From Acidiferrobacteraceae bacterium (GTDB lineage: Bacteria; Pseudomonadota; Gammaproteobacteria; Arenicellales; UBA868), in contig PCBE01000064.1 of assembly GCA_002731295.1 (NCBI GenBank), positions 916-27,000 on the forward strand: DNA of 26,085 nucleotides, in the 5' to 3' direction. The notes below the pieces were generated by a model, which searched no databases, was not told where the DNA came from, and saw only the letters and a program-made list of their open reading frames with translations. Positions 16,717-25,822 of the stretch are shown piece after piece (within the stretch, counting starts at the first letter, position 1; every line of letters starts with the position of its first letter). A program made the position numbers and the translations under genes.

Positions 16717-18015
16717 ATGATTGTGTTGTGTAGAGCTTTGAAACGACTGCTGATTGGACTGGTTGCGGCTTTTTGCTTAGGTCCTTTGTGGGTAGCGCAT
16801 GCCGGACAGGCTGAAAATGGGGTGCGGCTGCCGATTGAAGACCTCAAGATCTTCGCCGAGATCTTCGGGAAGATAAAGTCGGACTATGTAGAAGACATCG
16901 ATGACAGTCAGTTGTTGAACGATGCCATAAAGGGGATGTTGGACGGTCTTGATCCGCACACGGTCTACCTTGATCCGGAATCCTTTCGTGAGATGAACAT
17001 CGACACCCATGGGGAATTCGGCGGGCTGGGTCTGGAAGTTACGATGGAAAATGGCGTGATCAGGATCGTCGCCCCTATCGATGACACACCTGCCCATAAG
17101 GCTGGGCTGAAATCAGGAGACTTGATCATCAGTATGGACGGTGTTCAGGTAAAAGGACTTTCACTGGCTGAATCCGTATCATTGATGCGAGGTAAACCCG
17201 GTTCCGAAATTGTTCTGACCATCGTACGCAAGGACCGACCAGAACCCTTTGAAGTGACACTCAAACGGGCGATTATTCAGCTTGAAAGCGTTCGAGCAGA
17301 GCTTCTGGAGACTGGCTTTGGTTATGTGCGGATCATACAGTTTCAGACCGGTACAGCGACCTCCTTGCACCAGCAACTGGCTCGTTTAGCACGGGAAGCG
17401 GGCACAGCGCTCAAAGGACTGGTTCTTGACCTGCGCGATAATCCCGGCGGCGTTCTGGATGGTGCAATACAGGTAAGCGATACTTTTCTCAGAGATGGTT
17501 TGATCGTTTCGACACGAGGCAGAGCAGAGGACTCGGAAGTCACGTTCAGTGCCAGTCCCAAAGACTACCTGAATGATGCCCCTTTGGTGGTGCTGGTCAA
17601 CGGCGGTTCGGCATCCGCATCGGAGATTGTGGCGGGTGCTCTGCAGGACCATGGTCGGGCGTTGATCCTCGGCACGACTACCTTTGGGAAGGGGTCAGTT
17701 CAGACCATATTGCCCATGCTCAACGGAGCAGCACTCAAGCTAACCACTGCCCGTTACTACACTCCCAACGATCGCTCGATTCAAGCTACCGGCATCACGC
17801 CGGATGTGGTGAGTCAACCTGCAGAATCTAGCCAGACACCGGACGGTGATGTTTCCCGACTCCGCGAATCGGATTTAGCCGGGCATCTGGAAAATGAGCT
17901 CCAAAAAGATAAAAACGCTACAGTTGATACGAAAACCGACCCGTTACTGGTCAGCGATCCTCAGGTTAGAGAGGCCTTGAATATCCTGAAGGGAATGGTG
18001 ATTGCACGCCAGTAG
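16717..18015 (+). CDS. Carboxyl-terminal processing serine protease (S41 family, CtpA/Prc-like)
   Basis: A 432-residue periplasmic protease. After a signal peptide (RLLIGLVAAFCLGPLWVAHA) comes the N-terminal helical region with DPHTVYLDPE, a PDZ domain (about 90-165, GLGLEVTMENGVIRIVAPI and GLKSGDLIISMDG), and the S41 catalytic core. The core has LVLDLRDNPGG, the nucleophile Ser in NGGSASASEI and the general-base Lys in FGKGSVQT. Ctp enzymes trim or degrade periplasmic proteins from exposed C-termini. The longest frame begins at TTG 16672, but the ATG at 16717 has GGAG seven bases upstream and gives a clean signal peptide. In many gammaproteobacteria gpmI and envC precede ctp and the whole diverges from yibN; here neither is present, and the ArsR-type gene lies between. 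Confidence 0.94.
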   Translation: MIVLCRALKRLLIGLVAAFCLGPLWVAHAGQAENGVRLPIEDLKIFAEIFGKIKSDYVEDIDDSQLLNDAIKGMLDGLDPHTVYLDPESFREMNIDTHGEFGGLGLEVTMENGVIRIVAPIDDTPAHKAGLKSGDLIISMDGVQVKGLSLAESVSLMRGKPGSEIVLTIVRKDRPEPFEVTLKRAIIQLESVRAELLETGFGYVRIIQFQTGTATSLHQQLARLAREAGTALKGLVLDLRDNPGGVLDGAIQVSDTFLRDGLIVSTRGRAEDSEVTFSASPKDYLNDAPLVVLVNGGSASASEIVAGALQDHGRALILGTTTFGKGSVQTILPMLNGAALKLTTARYYTPNDRSIQATGITPDVVSQPAESSQTPDGDVSRLRESDLAGHLENELQKDKNATVDTKTDPLLVSDPQVREALNILKGMVIARQ

Positions 18016-18099
18016 AGTTAGTGAAAGTGGCCGCAGCAACGGTATTTTACTGATCCATCAGTCGGTGTGAGTATTTAGCTGGTTACGATCTACCCGGCA

Positions 18100-18516
18100 C
18101 TAGTGGCTACACTGCCAGGATCGGACTGATGCTTCTCGACCACGACTGAAAAGCCACATCGCGCCTTCAGTCATCTCGAATGTTGGCACTTGTTTGTTCG
18201 AGTTATTCCGGATTTTTCCTGACCAAACCATAGGTTGGATATGGACAGCTGCACAATCCTTACTGTGATAGACCGAACAACTTGTGAACCCGATCTGTGC
18301 AACGCGGAAAAGACGCAGCGCTACAGGTAAGTTAAAACATCCTTCAGCGCGCCTTTTCGGCAGCCATAAAAGCTCTCTTTGCTGATCTAGGCTGTTGATC
18401 GTGTAGAAGCGAATTTCACTTCGGGGCGCATCTGGTTTTCGATCTAGTGTCTGGCAACCGGCCAATAACAAAAGAACAAAGATCAATAACGACTGACGAC
18501 GCAGGCGAGTGGTCAA
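18100..18516 (-). CDS. Small predicted lipoprotein of unknown function
   Basis: A 138-residue protein not assigned to any family. It begins with basic residues and a hydrophobic stretch ending in the lipobox LLAGC (Cys21), so it should be a lipid-anchored envelope protein. The mature part has four further Cys (about positions 60, 79, 87 and 136) that could form disulfides in the periplasm, and is rich in basic and aromatic residues. The start is TTG at 18516 with GGAG seven bases before it. It converges with ctp (84 bases between the stops) and diverges from polA. The lipobox, a matching ribosome site and the even Cys count support a real gene. Confidence 0.7.
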   Translation of the reverse strand: MTTRLRRQSLLIFVLLLLAGCQTLDRKPDAPRSEIRFYTINSLDQQRELLWLPKRRAEGCFNLPVALRLFRVAQIGFTSCSVYHSKDCAAVHIQPMVWSGKIRNNSNKQVPTFEMTEGAMWLFSRGREASVRSWQCSH

Positions 18517-18744
18517 CGTTTACTCCAGTAAAAGTGTGCCCCAAACATCGTCGGTATTATGGCGGTAAGTTCAAGTTTTGTGGATTCTTTGCCGATGCCG
18601 GAATATCGGACAGTAAGCCTGTCCATGCAAGTAAGACAATACTGTTTCTCGTTCTGACAGCCCCGTATACTCGTGGCATAGACAGTTGCGAGATACTTCA
18701 TTGACTACTGCCTGTCTACGAAACTTGCTAAGAGGGGATCAAGC

Positions 18745-21435
18745 GTGTCTGACAAACTCGTTCTTGTAGACGGTTCGTCTTATCTTTACCGCGCATTTCA
18801 CGCGATGCCTAATCTCACGAACTCCCAAGGCGAGCCCACCGGGGCTGTCTACGGTGTTGTGAACATGTTGCGACGTTTGCTTAAAGAGCAACCAGCGGAA
18901 TATTTTGCCGTGGTGTTCGATGCATCCGGACCCACATTCAGAAACCAGATGTACCCCGAATACAAGGCCAATAGGCCGCCGATGCCTGATGAATTACGTG
19001 TTCAGATACAGCCGTTACACGACGTTATCTCGGCCCTAGGGTTGCCGCTGATTTGTGTCAAGGGAGTTGAAGCCGATGACGTCATCGGAACGCTGACTGT
19101 GGCGGCATCCGAGATAGGGATCGAGACGCTCATTGCCAGCGGAGACAAGGACCTGGCTCAATTGGTGGGAGACAAAGTGTTGCTTATGGACAGCATGAAA
19201 GACGTCACCTACAACGTCGCCGGTGTCGTGAACAAATTCGGTGTCCCTCCTGAACGCATGGTCGATTTTTTGACATTGGTGGGTGACACTGTCGACAACA
19301 TTCCGGGCGTACCCAAAGTAGGCCCTAAGACAGCAAGCAAATGGCTGAATGAGTTTGGCTCCCTCGACGAACTGGTTCAGCATGCGGACGATATCGGCGG
19401 CAAGGTCGGCGAAAATCTTCGCGCTGCCCTGGACCAATTACCGATGTCTAAGGCACTGGCAACAATCAAGCTGGACGTACAACTCGATGTGCATCCGGAC
19501 GGCCTGCAGTTACAACCCGCCGATAAATCTCGTCTTTGTGCGCTGTACGCAGGCCTGGAATTTAAAACCTGGCTGTCGGAACTCGGTGGCTTATCAGGGG
19601 GTGATGACAAAGTAAAAAGCCCGTCGGTCGACTACCAAGTGATTTTTGACCAGAAGGCGCTGAACCGTTGGATTAAACGTCTGCAGTCGGCGAAGTTGAT
19701 TTCAGTCGATACCGAAACCACCTCACTGGATCCGATGCAGGCTCGAATTGTTGGGCTTTCTTTTACCGACCGACCCTGTGAAGCGGCTTACCTGCCGCTG
19801 GGGCATGACTATGCCGGTGCGCCCGATCAACTGTCGCTGGAGGATACTCTGGCACAGTTGAAGCCTCTGCTAGAAGATCCAGCCCTGCCAAAGGTTGGTC
19901 AGAACCTGAAATACGACCGGTCTGTTCTGCTTAATCACGACATAGAACTCCAGGGAATCCGGTTTGACACGATGCTTGAGTCCTATGTTCTGGACAGTAC
20001 CGGCTCCCGACATGATATGGACACCTTGTCGTTGAAATATCTGGGACTCAATCCAATACGCTTTGAGGATGTCGCTGGCAAAGGTAAAAAGCAGCTGACG
20101 TTTAATCAGGTGCCCGTGGAAACCGCGGCACCGTATGCTGCAGAAGATGCCGATCTGGTTTTACGTCTTCATCAGACGCTTTATCCGCGCCTGAAGCAGT
20201 TCGAAAAACAGTATGAACTGCTCGAAAACATAGAAATGCCCCTGCTGCCAGTATTGTCACGCATCGAACGAACGGGTGTACGGGTGGACAGCGACATGTT
20301 GGCCCGACAAAGTAGCGAACTTAGCGAGCGGATCGACACACTGGAGCAGAAGGCCTTCGATCAGGTTGGCGCCGACTTCAACATCGCCTCACCCAAGCAG
20401 ATCCAGGAAATCCTGTTTGAGAAACTCCAGCTACCGGTGATCAGTAAAACGCCCAAAGGGCAGCCGTCCACCTCAGAGAGTGTGCTACAGGAACTTGCTG
20501 AACAACACGAGTTACCAAAACTGATCCTGGAACACCGCGCGCTCAGCAAATTGCGTTCGACCTACACCGAGAAACTGCCATTGCTCGTTAACCCCGATAC
20601 GGGCCGTGTGCACACCTCTTATCACCAGGCCTCTGTTGCGACCGGACGCTTGTCTTCCACTGATCCGAACCTGCAGAACATCCCGGTACGGACTGCGGAC
20701 GGTCGACGAATACGGGAGGCTTTCGTACCTGAGCCCGGTTCAGTGCTGTTGGCTGCCGATTATTCCCAGATCGAACTGCGCATCATGGCGCATTTATCTG
20801 GCGATGAGGGACTATTGGGTGCTTTTGCTGAAAACCAGGACATCCACCGTGCGACGGCTTCAGAAGTATTCAGCGTTGCGTTGGAAGATGTCGACAGGGA
20901 TCAGAGACGTAGCGCAAAAGCCATCAATTTTGGACTCATCTACGGCATGTCTGCCTTTGGGCTGGCCCGCCAACTGGGGATCGACCGGTCCGAAGCACAG
21001 TCGTACATCGAGCTTTATTTTGATCGCTACCCCGGGGTGAAAGCCTATATGGAGCAGATACGAACACAAGCACGGGAGCAGCAGTTTGTCGAAACTGTTT
21101 TTGGTCGCAAGCTGTACCTACCCGACATCAGTTCAAGCAATCACGCAAGACGTCAAGGTGCCGAACGAGCCGCCATCAATGCGCCGATGCAAGGCACGGC
21201 AGCAGATCTGATCAAGCTGGCGATGCTGGCCATCGATAGCTGGCTTACTGAACAGGCGCTCAAAACACGCATGATCATGCAGGTTCATGACGAACTCGTA
21301 TTTGAGGTCCCGGATAGTGAACTCAAAGATGTTCCGGAGGCCATCGCTGCATTGATGAGCGGTGTTGCAGAACTCGGAGTGCCGCTCCGTGTAGACGTTG
21401 GCAGTGGCGCAAACTGGGCAGAAGCACACAGCTGA
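18745..21435 (+). CDS. polA: DNA polymerase I
   Basis: A full-length 896-residue polymerase for Okazaki fragment processing and repair, with all three domains. The 5'-3' nuclease (1-290) has VDGSSYLYRAFHA, EADDVIGT, GDKDL and the GDTVDNIPGVPKVGPKTA helix-hairpin-helix region. The 3'-5' exonuclease keeps its catalytic residues: D322 and E324 (VDTETTS), D391 (NLKYD), Y464 and D468 (YAAED), so proofreading should be active. The polymerase has motif A with D672 (AADYSQIELR), motif B with K725 (RRSAKAINFGLIYG) and motif C with D849 (QVHDELVFE). The start is GTG, with AGAGGGGA about six bases upstream. It converges with engB with 7 bases between the stop codons. Confidence 0.98.
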   Translation: MSDKLVLVDGSSYLYRAFHAMPNLTNSQGEPTGAVYGVVNMLRRLLKEQPAEYFAVVFDASGPTFRNQMYPEYKANRPPMPDELRVQIQPLHDVISALGLPLICVKGVEADDVIGTLTVAASEIGIETLIASGDKDLAQLVGDKVLLMDSMKDVTYNVAGVVNKFGVPPERMVDFLTLVGDTVDNIPGVPKVGPKTASKWLNEFGSLDELVQHADDIGGKVGENLRAALDQLPMSKALATIKLDVQLDVHPDGLQLQPADKSRLCALYAGLEFKTWLSELGGLSGGDDKVKSPSVDYQVIFDQKALNRWIKRLQSAKLISVDTETTSLDPMQARIVGLSFTDRPCEAAYLPLGHDYAGAPDQLSLEDTLAQLKPLLEDPALPKVGQNLKYDRSVLLNHDIELQGIRFDTMLESYVLDSTGSRHDMDTLSLKYLGLNPIRFEDVAGKGKKQLTFNQVPVETAAPYAAEDADLVLRLHQTLYPRLKQFEKQYELLENIEMPLLPVLSRIERTGVRVDSDMLARQSSELSERIDTLEQKAFDQVGADFNIASPKQIQEILFEKLQLPVISKTPKGQPSTSESVLQELAEQHELPKLILEHRALSKLRSTYTEKLPLLVNPDTGRVHTSYHQASVATGRLSSTDPNLQNIPVRTADGRRIREAFVPEPGSVLLAADYSQIELRIMAHLSGDEGLLGAFAENQDIHRATASEVFSVALEDVDRDQRRSAKAINFGLIYGMSAFGLARQLGIDRSEAQSYIELYFDRYPGVKAYMEQIRTQAREQQFVETVFGRKLYLPDISSSNHARRQGAERAAINAPMQGTAADLIKLAMLAIDSWLTEQALKTRMIMQVHDELVFEVPDSELKDVPEAIAALMSGVAELGVPLRVDVGSGANWAEAHS

Positions 21436-21442
21436 CATCATT

Positions 21443-22066
21443 TTACGTGGATTCGGCAGTTTGGAGGAGCGCCATAATTTGTTGACGCGCTTCTTCGACA
21501 CCTACGCCATGCGTAGCTGAGAACAGCTGTACTGTTACACCGCGTTCAGCTGCTAGCTTTTTACTGACTTCGCGCAGCGCAACTGTCATAGTGCCGCGCT
21601 TAAGTTTGTCACATTTTGTGAGCAGAACATGCACGGGCAGTTGCTGTGACTGACACCACGCCAACATCTGCTGATCCATCGTCGTTGCCCCCCGGCGAAT
21701 ATCGATTGGCAAGATCAGACCTCGGAGGGAAGAACGCTTTTCAAAATAATGCTGGACCGTTTTTGCCCAATGAATCTGCAGATCTCGAGGGACTTTGGCA
21801 TATCCATAACCGGGCAAATCGACCAGTCGATAGTGGTTGTCTAGGGAAAAAAAATTGATCTGTTGGGTTCGCCCGGGTGTCTTGCTGGTCCGAGCCAGGC
21901 GATTTTGGCCCGTGATTGCATTCAGCGCACTGGACTTGCCCACATTCGATCTTCCAGCGAAAGCGACTTCGCTGCCGGTATCATCTGGCCAGTCTTTGGG
22001 ATGGTGGGCAGACAATACATACGCTGCCCGCCTCAAGAGGTTCGAATCACTGGGCTTGGTTTTCAC
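21443..22066 (-). CDS. engB: Ribosome biogenesis GTPase EngB (YsxC/YihA)
   Basis: A TRAFAC-class GTPase needed for large ribosomal subunit assembly. The G motifs are in order: G1 GRSNVGKSS, G2 region TPGRTQQINFF, G3 VDLPGYG, G4 LTKCDK, and a G5-like FSATHG. The frame is open to a TTG at 22111 (222 residues), but EngB proteins have only about 10-15 residues before the (Y/F)VLSA segment, which fits the GTG at 22066 (207 residues), chosen here. Neither start has a strong ribosome site, so the start is uncertain. The gene converges on polA and diverges from a cytochrome c4-like gene, an arrangement common in gammaproteobacteria. Confidence 0.93.
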   Translation of the reverse strand: MKTKPSDSNLLRRAAYVLSAHHPKDWPDDTGSEVAFAGRSNVGKSSALNAITGQNRLARTSKTPGRTQQINFFSLDNHYRLVDLPGYGYAKVPRDLQIHWAKTVQHYFEKRSSLRGLILPIDIRRGATTMDQQMLAWCQSQQLPVHVLLTKCDKLKRGTMTVALREVSKKLAAERGVTVQLFSATHGVGVEEARQQIMALLQTAEST

Positions 22067-22204
22067 AAGGTATAATCCCGCGTTTAGTGCCTGTAGCGTC
22101 AGTTCGATCAAATCTGGATCGACTGGATCCCCAACCCCCAGGGCATCTTAGTTTGGGGACACTGTTGTGGGCATCGGGTCGAGCAATCAACAAGGAGCAG
22201 TTTA

Positions 22205-22813
22205 ATGAAACGGCTGGTAATGATCACCATCTGGATCTCGTTGGCCATATTCACAGCGGGCGCGATACAAGCAGATGGCGATCCAGCTGCGGGTCAAGCC
22301 AAGTCGCAAATCTGTGCAGCGTGTCATGGGCTGGATGGTAACAGTCTAATGCCACAGAACCCGGTTCTGGCCGGTCAGGTGCCGGGTTATATTGCACAGC
22401 AGTTGGCACAGTTCAAATCTGGCGTACGCAAGAATGCCATCATGGCCGGGATGACTCAACTACTCAGTGAACAGGACATGCAAGACCTGGACGCCTGGTT
22501 TTCCTCACAGACGGCACCGCCGAGAACGGTTTCGGCCGACGATCTGGAACTGGCCCATACTGGTGAAAAGCTTTACCGCGGTGGTGACAGCGAGATGTCA
22601 GTTCCAGCCTGTATGGGCTGTCATGGACCGGCAGGGTTTGGGATACCGCCAAACTATCCCAGGCTGACAGGTCAGTGGTCGACCTATTTGGAAGATCAGC
22701 TTTTGGCGTTCAAAGACGGTCAGCGGGCAAGTCCGATCATGGGCCCCATTGCATTTCGCCTGTCGGCCGAGCAGATCAAAACCTTGGCGGTGTATATGTC
22801 GGCCTTACAGTAG
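22205..22813 (+). CDS. Cytochrome c4-like diheme periplasmic cytochrome
   Basis: A 202-residue exported protein with a signal peptide (residues 1-23, ending IQA) and two c-type heme sites, C37-AACH41 and C136-MGCH140, one per homologous domain. Both domains have the family pattern: heme motif followed by a GLDGN or GPAGFG turn, a PxLxGQ segment, a YLxxQLxxFKxG helix, and an M-containing distal segment (IMAGMT, then PIMGPI). Cytochrome c4 passes electrons to terminal oxidases and is linked with cbb3-type and other oxidases. The ATG has AAGGAG 8-9 bases upstream. A TATAAT at 22071-22076 could be its -10, inside or just ahead of engB, though without a good -35. It is followed 121 bases later by argH. 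Confidence 0.93.
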   Translation: MKRLVMITIWISLAIFTAGAIQADGDPAAGQAKSQICAACHGLDGNSLMPQNPVLAGQVPGYIAQQLAQFKSGVRKNAIMAGMTQLLSEQDMQDLDAWFSSQTAPPRTVSADDLELAHTGEKLYRGGDSEMSVPACMGCHGPAGFGIPPNYPRLTGQWSTYLEDQLLAFKDGQRASPIMGPIAFRLSAEQIKTLAVYMSALQ

Positions 22814-22934
22814 ACCTGACCCGAGGCGCGGTGGTCGTGCTTCAACCAAGACGACCTCAAGGATTTAATTTCAAAATTAGTCGGTTACGGCCAAAGCCTG
22901 TCGGGGCAAGTCCAATGCGAAGAGTGATCTCACA

Positions 22935-24320
22935 ATGACCAAAGGCAAACTCTGGGGCGGCCGTTTCGAGCATCGTACCGATTATTCGGTAGAGCAGTTC
23001 ACCGCATCCGAACATTTCGACCGTCGACTTGCGAGATTCGATATCGCAGGATCTGTGGCCCATGCTCACATGCTCAGTGCCCAAGGCATATTGTCAGAGA
23101 AAGAGACAGAAGCCATAGTCGAAGGATTGACAACGATCGGCAAGGAAATCGACGAACAACAATTTCCTTGGTCAGCCAGCCTAGAGGATGTTCACATGAA
23201 CATCGAGTCACGGCTGACTGAGTTGATCGGGGATGCCGGCAAGAAACTGCATACTGCCCGCTCGCGAAATGATCAGGTCGCAACAGACATGCGCCTTTTC
23301 GTACGTGATGCCATCGACGAACTGCAGGCTCGGATCACAGTACTTCAGCTGGCGCTGGTTGAGATCGCTGCTACACATGCTGACACGATCATGCCGGGGT
23401 TTACTCACCTGCAGCCGGCTCAGCCCGTGACTTGCGGTCATCATTTACTGGCGTGGGTAGAAATGCTGGAAAGAGATTGGCAGCGGCTGACAAGTTGTCG
23501 AGAGCGAACAAATGTTCTCCCCCTGGGCGCAGCTGCGTTGGCGGGGACGAGTTTTGCTATCGATCAGCAGATGACAGCAGACGAACTGGGGTTTACCACA
23601 TTCATGCGCAATTCGTTAGATGCTGTGTCTGATCGGGATTTCGTTATCGAGTTCACGGCCGCGCTGGCGATAATGGCCACGCACTTTTCTCGTATTGCAG
23701 AAGACCTGGTGCTGTGGTCATCTGAGCGCTTCGGTTTTGTCGATCTCGGTGATGCATTTTGTACGGGCTCAAGCATCATGCCACAAAAAAAGAATCCAGA
23801 TGTCGCGGAATTGCTACGCGGGAAAACCGGCCGCATGGTCGGGCACTTGGTTGCACTTCTTGTTTTGATGAAAGGCCAGCCACTGGCCTATAACCGCGAT
23901 AATCAGGAAGATAAAGAACCCCTGTTCGACAGTGTTGATACCGCACTAGCCTCCGTCGATGTTCTGACTAAGATGGTGGGGCAGATGGTATTTGACAAGG
24001 ACAAAATGTACGACGCTGCAGCCAAAGGATACACGACAGCAACAGATCTGGCAGATTATCTGGTTAGGAAGGGCGTGCCTTTTCGTGATGCCCATGATGC
24101 AGTGGGACGTTCAGTTGCAGCGGCAGACGCGAGCGGACTGGCTCTGACCGACCTGTCACTGGATACTTTGCAGAAGTTTTCGGAGAAGATCGATGCTGAT
24201 GTATTTCAGGTGTTAACACTGGAAGGCTCCGTCGCGTCGCGCGATCATCCTGGTGGAACAGCACCGAACAGAGTGTGGTCTGCTGTTGCCGAAGCACGCA
24301 CACGACTCGCACAACGGTAA
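22935..24320 (+). CDS. argH: Argininosuccinate lyase
   Basis: A 461-residue enzyme that splits argininosuccinate into arginine and fumarate, the last step of arginine synthesis. The fumarase/aspartase superfamily signature [12 protein letters not shown], with the catalytic Ser, is at about residues 279-290. Other conserved parts are KLWGGRFE at the start, [23 protein letters not shown] and [11 protein letters not shown]. Length is normal. The ATG has a poor ribosome site. It is followed within 30 bases by the small lptM gene and then lysA, all on the same strand, so the three are likely co-transcribed. Confidence 0.97.
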   Translation: MTKGKLWGGRFEHRTDYSVEQFTASEHFDRRLARFDIAGSVAHAHMLSAQGILSEKETEAIVEGLTTIGKEIDEQQFPWSASLEDVHMNIESRLTELIGDAGKKLHTARSRNDQVATDMRLFVRDAIDELQARITVLQLALVEIAATHADTIMPGFTHLQPAQPVTCGHHLLAWVEMLERDWQRLTSCRERTNVLPLGAAALAGTSFAIDQQMTADELGFTTFMRNSLDAVSDRDFVIEFTAALAIMATHFSRIAEDLVLWSSERFGFVDLGDAFCTGSSIMPQKKNPDVAELLRGKTGRMVGHLVALLVLMKGQPLAYNRDNQEDKEPLFDSVDTALASVDVLTKMVGQMVFDKDKMYDAAAKGYTTATDLADYLVRKGVPFRDAHDAVGRSVAAADASGLALTDLSLDTLQKFSEKIDADVFQVLTLEGSVASRDHPGGTAPNRVWSAVAEARTRLAQR

Positions 24321-24349
24321 ATTGCGACCTGGATATTTCTAATACACCG

Positions 24350-24511
24350 ATGATCCGGATTAAGATACTCAAGTCAGCCATCCCGGCCCTGATCGCATTC
24401 ACACTGGCGCTAGCCGTGGTATCACTTTCGGCCTGCGGTCAGAAAGGGCCACTCTATTTGCCCGCTGAGCAATCCGATCAGGACAAAAAGAAAGAATCTG
24501 AAGGTGGCTGA
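24350..24511 (+). CDS. lptM: LPS translocon maturation lipoprotein LptM (YifL-like)
   Basis: A 53-residue lipoprotein. After a hydrophobic signal, the lipobox LSAC gives Cys29, directly followed by the family hallmark GQKGPLYLP. LptM helps the LptD-LptE outer-membrane translocon to mature. The open frame extends upstream into the end of argH, but the ATG at 24350 gives a normal signal peptide and is chosen, despite a weak ribosome site. The tail (after residue 40) is short, charged and probably disordered. The position just ahead of lysA is conserved in many gammaproteobacteria. Confidence 0.88.
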   Translation: MIRIKILKSAIPALIAFTLALAVVSLSACGQKGPLYLPAEQSDQDKKKESEGG

Positions 24512-24517
24512 TCCGCA

Positions 24518-25771
24518 ATGGATCATTTTCATTACTGTGAAGGGCAGTATTTTGCCGAAGGAGTGTCGTTCGCCCGCATCGCTTCGACAGTTGGAACGCC
24601 GTGTTATGTTTACTCCAGAGCGATTCTCGAACAGCGGTGGCGACTATTTAACGATGCCTTTGGCGACTATCCGCACAGAATTCACTATGCTGTAAAGGCC
24701 AACGGGAATCTGGCCATTCTCAAATTGCTGTGCCAGATGGGTTCTGGATTCGACATAGTTTCTGGCGGTGAGCTTGAGCGCGTGCTCAAGGCAGGCGGGC
24801 GACCTGACGATATGGTTTTTTCCGGTGTTGGTAAGCGCGAATCAGAAATCACTACAGCGCTAGAGGCCGGAATACACTGCATAAACGTCGAATCAGCTGC
24901 AGAACTCGATCGGGTCAATCGTATAGCTGGTACCCTGGGGGCCGTTGCGGACCTCGCGCTGCGGATTAATCCGGATGTCGATCCACACACCCATCCCTAC
25001 ATTGCAACCGGTCTGCGGGAAAACAAGTTCGGTATACCCATAGACGAGGTGCCTGATCTCGTCAGGCAGGCCCATGATGCAAACCATGTGAATATCATCG
25101 GACTGGCTTGCCATATTGGTTCACAACTTACCGAATTGTCACCGTTTGTCGCCGCGTTGGACCGCGTTCTGGAACTGGTTTTCAGTTTGCGGCAAGAGGG
25201 GCTGCAATTAAAACACCTAGATATTGGTGGTGGGTTGGGTATTCGTTATGGAGACGAGACACCACCGGAGCCGGACGCTTACGTCAAGGCCTTGCTCAAT
25301 ACACTATCCGCCAGACAGTGTAATTTACCACTCTTCATTGAACCTGGCCGGGCCATTGTTGGAAATGCCGGAGTACTATTGACGCGGGTCGAATATCTAA
25401 AATCTGCGCAAAGCCACCAATTCGCAGTCGTGGATGCGGCGATGAATGATTTGCTGCGGCCGGCGCTCTACGGTGCGCACCATAGGGTAATCGAAGTGTC
25501 GCCCGCCGACGTGGAACCTACGACATATGATGTTGTCGGCCCCATTTGTGAGACAGCGGATTTTCTCTCCAGGAGTCAGCGATTATCGATAAGTCCGGGA
25601 GATCTGCTCGTGGTTCAGTCGGTCGGTGCCTACGGGTCGGCGATGAGTTCCAACTACAACTCCAGACCTCGATCTGCAGAGGTGATCGTGGAGGGCGACA
25701 AATTCCATGTGGTTCGTCGACATGAAACGCTCAGCCAGTTATACCAGAATGAAAGCACTCTTCCCGACTGA
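24518..25771 (+). CDS. lysA: Diaminopimelate decarboxylase
   Basis: A 417-residue fold-type III PLP enzyme that decarboxylates meso-diaminopimelate to L-lysine. The PLP lysine is K60 in HYAVKAN. Also visible are the CHIGSQL segment, the phosphate-binding GGGLGI, EPGRAIVGNAG, and the catalytic Cys in GPICETADFL, with the substrate-side VGAYGSAMSSNYN near the end. Length is typical. AAGGTGG about 9 bases before the ATG lies in the end of lptM, six bases away, suggesting coupling. dapF often follows lysA in relatives, but here a membrane glycosyltransferase-like gene follows. Confidence 0.97.
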   Translation: MDHFHYCEGQYFAEGVSFARIASTVGTPCYVYSRAILEQRWRLFNDAFGDYPHRIHYAVKANGNLAILKLLCQMGSGFDIVSGGELERVLKAGGRPDDMVFSGVGKRESEITTALEAGIHCINVESAAELDRVNRIAGTLGAVADLALRINPDVDPHTHPYIATGLRENKFGIPIDEVPDLVRQAHDANHVNIIGLACHIGSQLTELSPFVAALDRVLELVFSLRQEGLQLKHLDIGGGLGIRYGDETPPEPDAYVKALLNTLSARQCNLPLFIEPGRAIVGNAGVLLTRVEYLKSAQSHQFAVVDAAMNDLLRPALYGAHHRVIEVSPADVEPTTYDVVGPICETADFLSRSQRLSISPGDLLVVQSVGAYGSAMSSNYNSRPRSAEVIVEGDKFHVVRRHETLSQLYQNESTLPD

Positions 25772-25822
25772 CCGACAAGTCCGGTTACTATTTTTCCCGT
25801 TAAGTACTTATTTCACACTGTT

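Noticed and set aside
16548..16733. 61-codon frame ahead of ctp as a separate gene or an envC remnant.
   Set aside because: No recognisable motif, overlaps the ctp start in another frame and shows no EnvC-like segment.
18049..18062. Dyad ACTGATCCATCAGT between ctp and the lipoprotein gene.
   Set aside because: A good inverted repeat, but no T run follows on either strand, so not called a terminator; may be chance.
18608..18624. Inverted repeat GGACAG-N5-CTGTCC between the lipoprotein gene and polA.
   Set aside because: Short, with no matching promoter elements placed sensibly around it; could be chance.
25771..25795. Possible terminator after lysA: an imperfect ACCGAC / GTCCGGT stem followed by TTTTT.
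   Set aside because: The stem has a bulge, a two-base loop and a five-base gap before the T run, too weak to support.
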